Source: Rhizobium etli 8C-3
GTDB lineage: Bacteria; Pseudomonadota; Alphaproteobacteria; Rhizobiales; Rhizobiaceae
Reading direction: 5' to 3'
DNA length: 60,000 bases
Assembly: GCF_001908375.1 (NCBI RefSeq)
Contig: NZ_CP017241.1
Location: 1-60,000, forward strand
This document shows positions 56,684 to 60,000 of this stretch, one piece after another. Position 1 is the first letter of the stretch; the number at the start of each line of letters is the position of its first letter. The translations under genes were made by a program, and so were the position numbers. The notes under the pieces were generated by a model. That model saw nothing but the letters and a program-made list of their open reading frames with translations. It did no database searches and had not been told where the DNA came from.

Positions 56684-59140
56684 TTATGTACCACGCGGCT
56701 TGGCGCGTGTCGTCGGCAAGGCTTCCTCTGGCCGCTCCGGCCAGGAATGCCGGGGATAGCGGCCCCGCATTTCGGCACGCACGTCCTTCCAGGAACCGGC
56801 CCAGAATCCTGGCAGGTCGCGCGTCGTCTGGATCGGCCGGTGCGCCGGCGACGTCAGCTCGAGAAGAAGCGGCAGCCGTCCGCCGCCGATCGTTGGATGC
56901 TGCTTCAATCCGAAGAGCTCCTGTACCCGGATCGTCAGCAGCGGCTCCTCGCCGTCATACTGGATCGGATGCCGCTGGCCTGTCGGCGCTTCGAAATGCG
57001 TCGGCGCAAGCCGGCTGAGGTCACGTTGCAGTTCGTTCGACACGAGGGCCATCAGCCCGCTGGTGAGCGATCCGGCGGAAATATCCGAAAGCCCGCGCGC
57101 ATCGCTCTGATAGGGTGTGAACCAGTCGTCCAGCCGTTCCAATAACGCCGCGTCGCTGAGGTCGGGCCATGGCGCGCCGATCGTTCGATGCAGAAAGCCG
57201 AGCCGTTCGCGCAGCTGGATGGCGTCCTTGGAAAAGGGCAGGGCGCTAAGCCCCAATTGCCGTATGCCGTCGGCGAGCGCTGCGGCAACAGGCTCGCCGG
57301 ACGGCCGTGGCAGCGGCGTTTCATCAAATATGATCGCCCCAAGCCTTGTCGCTCGCCGGGCTCTGACTTGCCGGCTCGGCAGGTCGAAATAGGTCTGCTC
57401 GTCGGTCTTGATCAAGCCAGGAAGCTCGACTTCGACATCGCTACGCGAGATCTCCGCCGCCGCGAGGATGCGTGCCTGCATCGCACGTCCGGTCAGATCG
57501 GCGATCACCAGCATCCGACTGCCCGCCAGACGTTCCGTCTCCGGCAGTTCGGCGCCACGGCCGTTGGCCATCACGTAACGTCCCCGCCCGCCGCGTTGCA
57601 GGGCAATCCGATCGGGAAAGGCGTGCAGCAGCAGCTGTCCGGCAGGTCGTGGCGTGCTTGAGGAAACCTTGTCGAGCCCGCGTGCGAGCCGTGCGGCAAG
57701 GCGCCGCGCAGCATCCGGCCTTTCCCCTTTCTCCACCTTGAAGCGCCGCAATCGGTCCTCGATGTCGATGCTCTTGCCGCCGAGGCCCTGTTCCGTCAAA
57801 AGAACGGCAAGCATCGCAGCTTCCTTTGCCTGCCCGCTTTCCCCGGCCGAAACAACCATGGCTGCCAGACGCGGAGGAAGCGCGAGCTCGCGCATCGTCC
57901 GTCCGCGCGCAGTCAAGATTCCATTCTTGTCAATTGCGCCGAGTTCCTGCAGCAGCGCGCTCGCCTCCTTCTGCGTCGTCGCCGGGGGCTGATCGACGAA
58001 GGCAAGCGATGCCGGATCTCGAACGCCCCAATGGGCCAGATCGAGCAAGAGTCCGGAAAGATCGCTCGCCAGGATCTGCGGCGGTGTGAAAGCAGGCAAG
58101 GCGGCCGTCTGCCCCGGGTGCCAAAGGCGGATCGCGATGCCAGGTTCCGTTCTGCCTGCGCGCCCGGCGCGCTGGTCGGCCGAAGCCCGCGACACCCTCA
58201 CCGTCTCCAGCCGTGTGATACCTGTCGAAGCCTCGAACACCGGCAGCCGCTGCAGCCCGCTGTCGACTACGATGCGCACGCCGTCGATGGTGATCGAGGT
58301 CTCGGCGATCGACGTCGCAAGCACGATCTTGCGCGTGCCCTTCGCCGCCGGCCGGATCGCAGCATCCTGCTCCTTCTGGCCGAGGTTTCCGTAAAGCGGG
58401 GCGATCAGCGTGTCCGGCCCGAACCGCCCTTCAAGCCTTTCCGCCGTTCGGGTGATCTCGGCCTGTCCGGGCAGGAAAGCGAGGATCGATCCCGTCTCGC
58501 TCGAATGGACCTCGATGATTGTCCTTGTAGCGGCGTCTTCAATGCGTTCGCCGGCCGAACGATCCCGATAGCGCACGTCGATCGGAAAGCTCCGGCCCAT
58601 GCTTTCGATGACCGGCGGATTGCCGAGGAGTGCTGCGACACGCTCGACATCCAACGTTGCCGACATCACCAGAAGCCGCAGATCGGTACGCAGTGCCGAG
58701 CGCACGTCGAGCGCCAATGCCAATCCGAAATCCGCATCGAGCGAACGCTCGTGAAACTCGTCGAAAATGACCGCAGAAACCCCCGAAAGTTCCGGATCAT
58801 CGAGGATCATGCGCGCAAAGACGCCTTCGGTGACCACTTCGATCCGGGTCCTGCCGGAAATGCGGTTGTCGAGACGCATGCGATAACCGACCGTTTCGCC
58901 CACCTGTTCGCCGAGCAGAAAGGCCATGCGGCTCGCCGCAGCCCGCGCTGCCAGCCGCCGTGGCTCCAGCAGGATGATCCGGCCGTCGTTGCGCCATGGT
59001 TGATCCAGCAGAAAGAGCGGCACAAGCGTGGTTTTGCCGGCGCCGGGTGGCGCGGAAAGAACGGCTCGTCCGCTTTCGGCAAGTGCGGTTGCGATCTTGG
59101 GCAGAACGTGAGAAACCGGAAGTTCCGGCAGAACGGGCAT
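56684..59140 (-). CDS. hrpB: ATP-dependent helicase HrpB
   Basis: An 818-residue DEAH-box helicase of the HrpB family. Walker A PPGAGKTT is at residues 31-38, the box II DEFH at 127-130 (usual for this family in place of DEAH), then SATLD and the HrpB C-terminal domain ending near GRYPRHSWPERP. The RNA substrate is not known in rhizobia. It lies 3 bases from the ornithine cyclodeaminase-family gene and 23 bases upstream of actS on the same strand. Confidence 0.92.
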   Translation of the reverse strand: MPVLPELPVSHVLPKIATALAESGRAVLSAPPGAGKTTLVPLFLLDQPWRNDGRIILLEPRRLAARAAASRMAFLLGEQVGETVGYRMRLDNRISGRTRIEVVTEGVFARMILDDPELSGVSAVIFDEFHERSLDADFGLALALDVRSALRTDLRLLVMSATLDVERVAALLGNPPVIESMGRSFPIDVRYRDRSAGERIEDAATRTIIEVHSSETGSILAFLPGQAEITRTAERLEGRFGPDTLIAPLYGNLGQKEQDAAIRPAAKGTRKIVLATSIAETSITIDGVRIVVDSGLQRLPVFEASTGITRLETVRVSRASADQRAGRAGRTEPGIAIRLWHPGQTAALPAFTPPQILASDLSGLLLDLAHWGVRDPASLAFVDQPPATTQKEASALLQELGAIDKNGILTARGRTMRELALPPRLAAMVVSAGESGQAKEAAMLAVLLTEQGLGGKSIDIEDRLRRFKVEKGERPDAARRLAARLARGLDKVSSSTPRPAGQLLLHAFPDRIALQRGGRGRYVMANGRGAELPETERLAGSRMLVIADLTGRAMQARILAAAEISRSDVEVELPGLIKTDEQTYFDLPSRQVRARRATRLGAIIFDETPLPRPSGEPVAAALADGIRQLGLSALPFSKDAIQLRERLGFLHRTIGAPWPDLSDAALLERLDDWFTPYQSDARGLSDISAGSLTSGLMALVSNELQRDLSRLAPTHFEAPTGQRHPIQYDGEEPLLTIRVQELFGLKQHPTIGGGRLPLLLELTSPAHRPIQTTRDLPGFWAGSWKDVRAEMRGRYPRHSWPERPEEALPTTRAKPRGT

Positions 59141-59143
59141 CGC

Positions 59144-60000
59144 TTATTTCCCGCGGGTGACGGTTTCATAGGCGAGAATTGCCCCGGCGAGATCTTCGAG
59201 CGCGGCGCCCACGGATTTGAAAAGCGTGATCTCATCTGGCCCGCTGCGGCCGCCTCGCGTGCGGCGAACGAGTTCTGCGAGTTCTGCCTTGATCGCGCCT
59301 TTCTTGAGCACGCCGCTTTCGAGCGGCTGAACGATATCACCCGCTTCCTTCATCGCACCCGCGCGCGTATCGACGAAGACGGACGCACGGCGGATTGCCT
59401 CGTCGTCGGTCTCGCGCATGCTTGGCTTGAAGCCGCCGACGAGATCGAGATGCGCGCCCGGTTTCAGCCATGCGCCGCAAATGAGCGGCTCGCTTGAAAG
59501 TGTGCCGCATGAGACGATATCGGCGGTTCGCGCCGCCGCTTCGATATCGGAGACTGCCTCAGCGGCGAGCCCGACCTTTCGGGCTTCGGCGGCCACCTTT
59601 TCTGCGCCTGCAAGATTGCGCCCCCAGATATGGATGCGCTTGAGCGGCCGGATGGCCGCATGCGCCTGCAGCAGGTTGAGCGAGAGGCGGCCGGTTCCGC
59701 AGACAAGGAGCTCGATTGCATCCGGCCGCGCCAGATAGCGTGCAGCCAATGCCGAGGTCGCAGCAGTGCGCCGGGCCGTCAGCTCGCCCCCGTCGATCGC
59801 GGCAAGCATCTGGCCCGTTGCGCCTGACGAAAGCAGATAGGTTCCGAAGATCGCCGGCAGCGCGCGCCTGGCGTTCCCCGGAAAAACCGAGACCATCTTC
59901 ACGCCGGCATAGCGGCCGGGCACCCAGGCAGGCATCAGAAGCAGGGTCGCGTTTTCCTCGCCGGGGACATGCATGTCGTGATGATGGCGCACCGGCATGA
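59144..60000 (-). CDS. Ornithine cyclodeaminase / mu-crystallin family, 5'-truncated by window edge
   Basis: Continuous reading frame of 284 residues from the window edge to its stop. It shows the family opening MPVRHHHDMHVPGEENATLL as an internal stretch, then GVKMVSVFPGN, the substrate region, and the NAD-binding ELLVCGTGRLSLNLL. Members deaminate ornithine to proline or reduce ketimines. Most are near 310-330 residues, and MPVRHHH usually follows about 35 residues, so the real start lies past position 60000. The specific substrate cannot be decided here. Confidence 0.85.
   Translation of the reverse strand, partial: MPVRHHHDMHVPGEENATLLLMPAWVPGRYAGVKMVSVFPGNARRALPAIFGTYLLSSGATGQMLAAIDGGELTARRTAATSALAARYLARPDAIELLVCGTGRLSLNLLQAHAAIRPLKRIHIWGRNLAGAEKVAAEARKVGLAAEAVSDIEAAARTADIVSCGTLSSEPLICGAWLKPGAHLDLVGGFKPSMRETDDEAIRRASVFVDTRAGAMKEAGDIVQPLESGVLKKGAIKAELAELVRRTRGGRSGPDEITLFKSVGAALEDLAGAILAYETVTRGK

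Noticed and set aside
58031..59497. 488-residue plus-strand frame opposite hrpB
   Set aside because: It runs across two genes on the other strand and has the shadow composition; no motif found.

Overview
The window is a stretch of the main chromosome of an alphaproteobacterium of the Rhizobiaceae (Rhizobium/Agrobacterium/Sinorhizobium type). The evidence is gene content and order (hemE | gap | PPDK regulator-maf-aroE-coaE-dnaQ; trpFBA-accD-folC; chvI-chvG-hprK; divL-tsaE/amgK-murU-addB-addA; actS-actR), the GC-rich codon use and the close resemblance of ChvG/ChvI and HisB to rhizobial proteins. Genus and species cannot be fixed from the window alone. It is almost entirely core genome: 57 protein genes, tightly packed, with no tRNA, rRNA, CRISPR array, insertion sequence, prophage or clear pseudogene seen.

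The left end is probably the chromosomal replication origin. The gap at 73-476, between the divergent 5' end of hemE and the PPDK regulator, carries an AT-rich segment, a perfect DnaA box plus weaker ones, CtrA- and IHF-like sites and four GANTC methylation sites. Two near-perfect parS sites (1930-1945 and 40097-40112) mark the region as the ParB-bound centromere domain.

Layout. 1333-4099: maf, aroE, coaE and dnaQ on the plus strand, facing secB and fxsA. 5345-10667: timA-mltA-smr-XRE regulator, then gyrB. 10721-15295: nitroreductase, FAH-family enzyme, PHB depolymerase, a small membrane protein and a YgjP-like metallopeptidase. 15372-20432: trpF-trpB-trpA-accD-folC. 20478-38128: a long minus-strand block read in the order chvI-chvG-hprK, PTS EIIA-HPr, ahcY, divL-tsaE/amgK-murU-addB-addA, trxA. 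38471-41222: pckA, arfB, alkB. 41229-45892: hisB-DUF2628-hisH-hisA-hisF-hisE-coaA on the minus strand. 46069-53269: hslV-GNAT-hslU, a DUF1402 protein, a cytochrome P450 and malate synthase G. 53342-60000: an L,D-transpeptidase, MmcB, the ActR/ActS redox two-component system, the HrpB helicase and a cut-off ornithine cyclodeaminase-family gene.

The genes join up into recognisable functions. Central carbon control: pckA and glcB feed gluconeogenesis and the glyoxylate route, the ChvG/ChvI-HprK-EIIA-HPr set is a regulatory PTS, and ActS/ActR is redox control. Cell cycle and replication: oriC, parS, DivL, gyrB, dnaQ. Cell wall: MltA, L,D-transpeptidase, AmgK and MurU recycling, and a DUF1402 protein that looks like a lytic transglycosylase. 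DNA repair: AddAB, AlkB, MmcB. The most rewarding observations are the oriC/parS architecture, the TsaE-AmgK fusion beside MurU, the SLT-like signature in DUF1402, the palindrome upstream of ahcY, the loss of the AccD zinc finger and the acetyltransferase wedged between hslV and hslU. I found no convincing wholly new multi-gene system.
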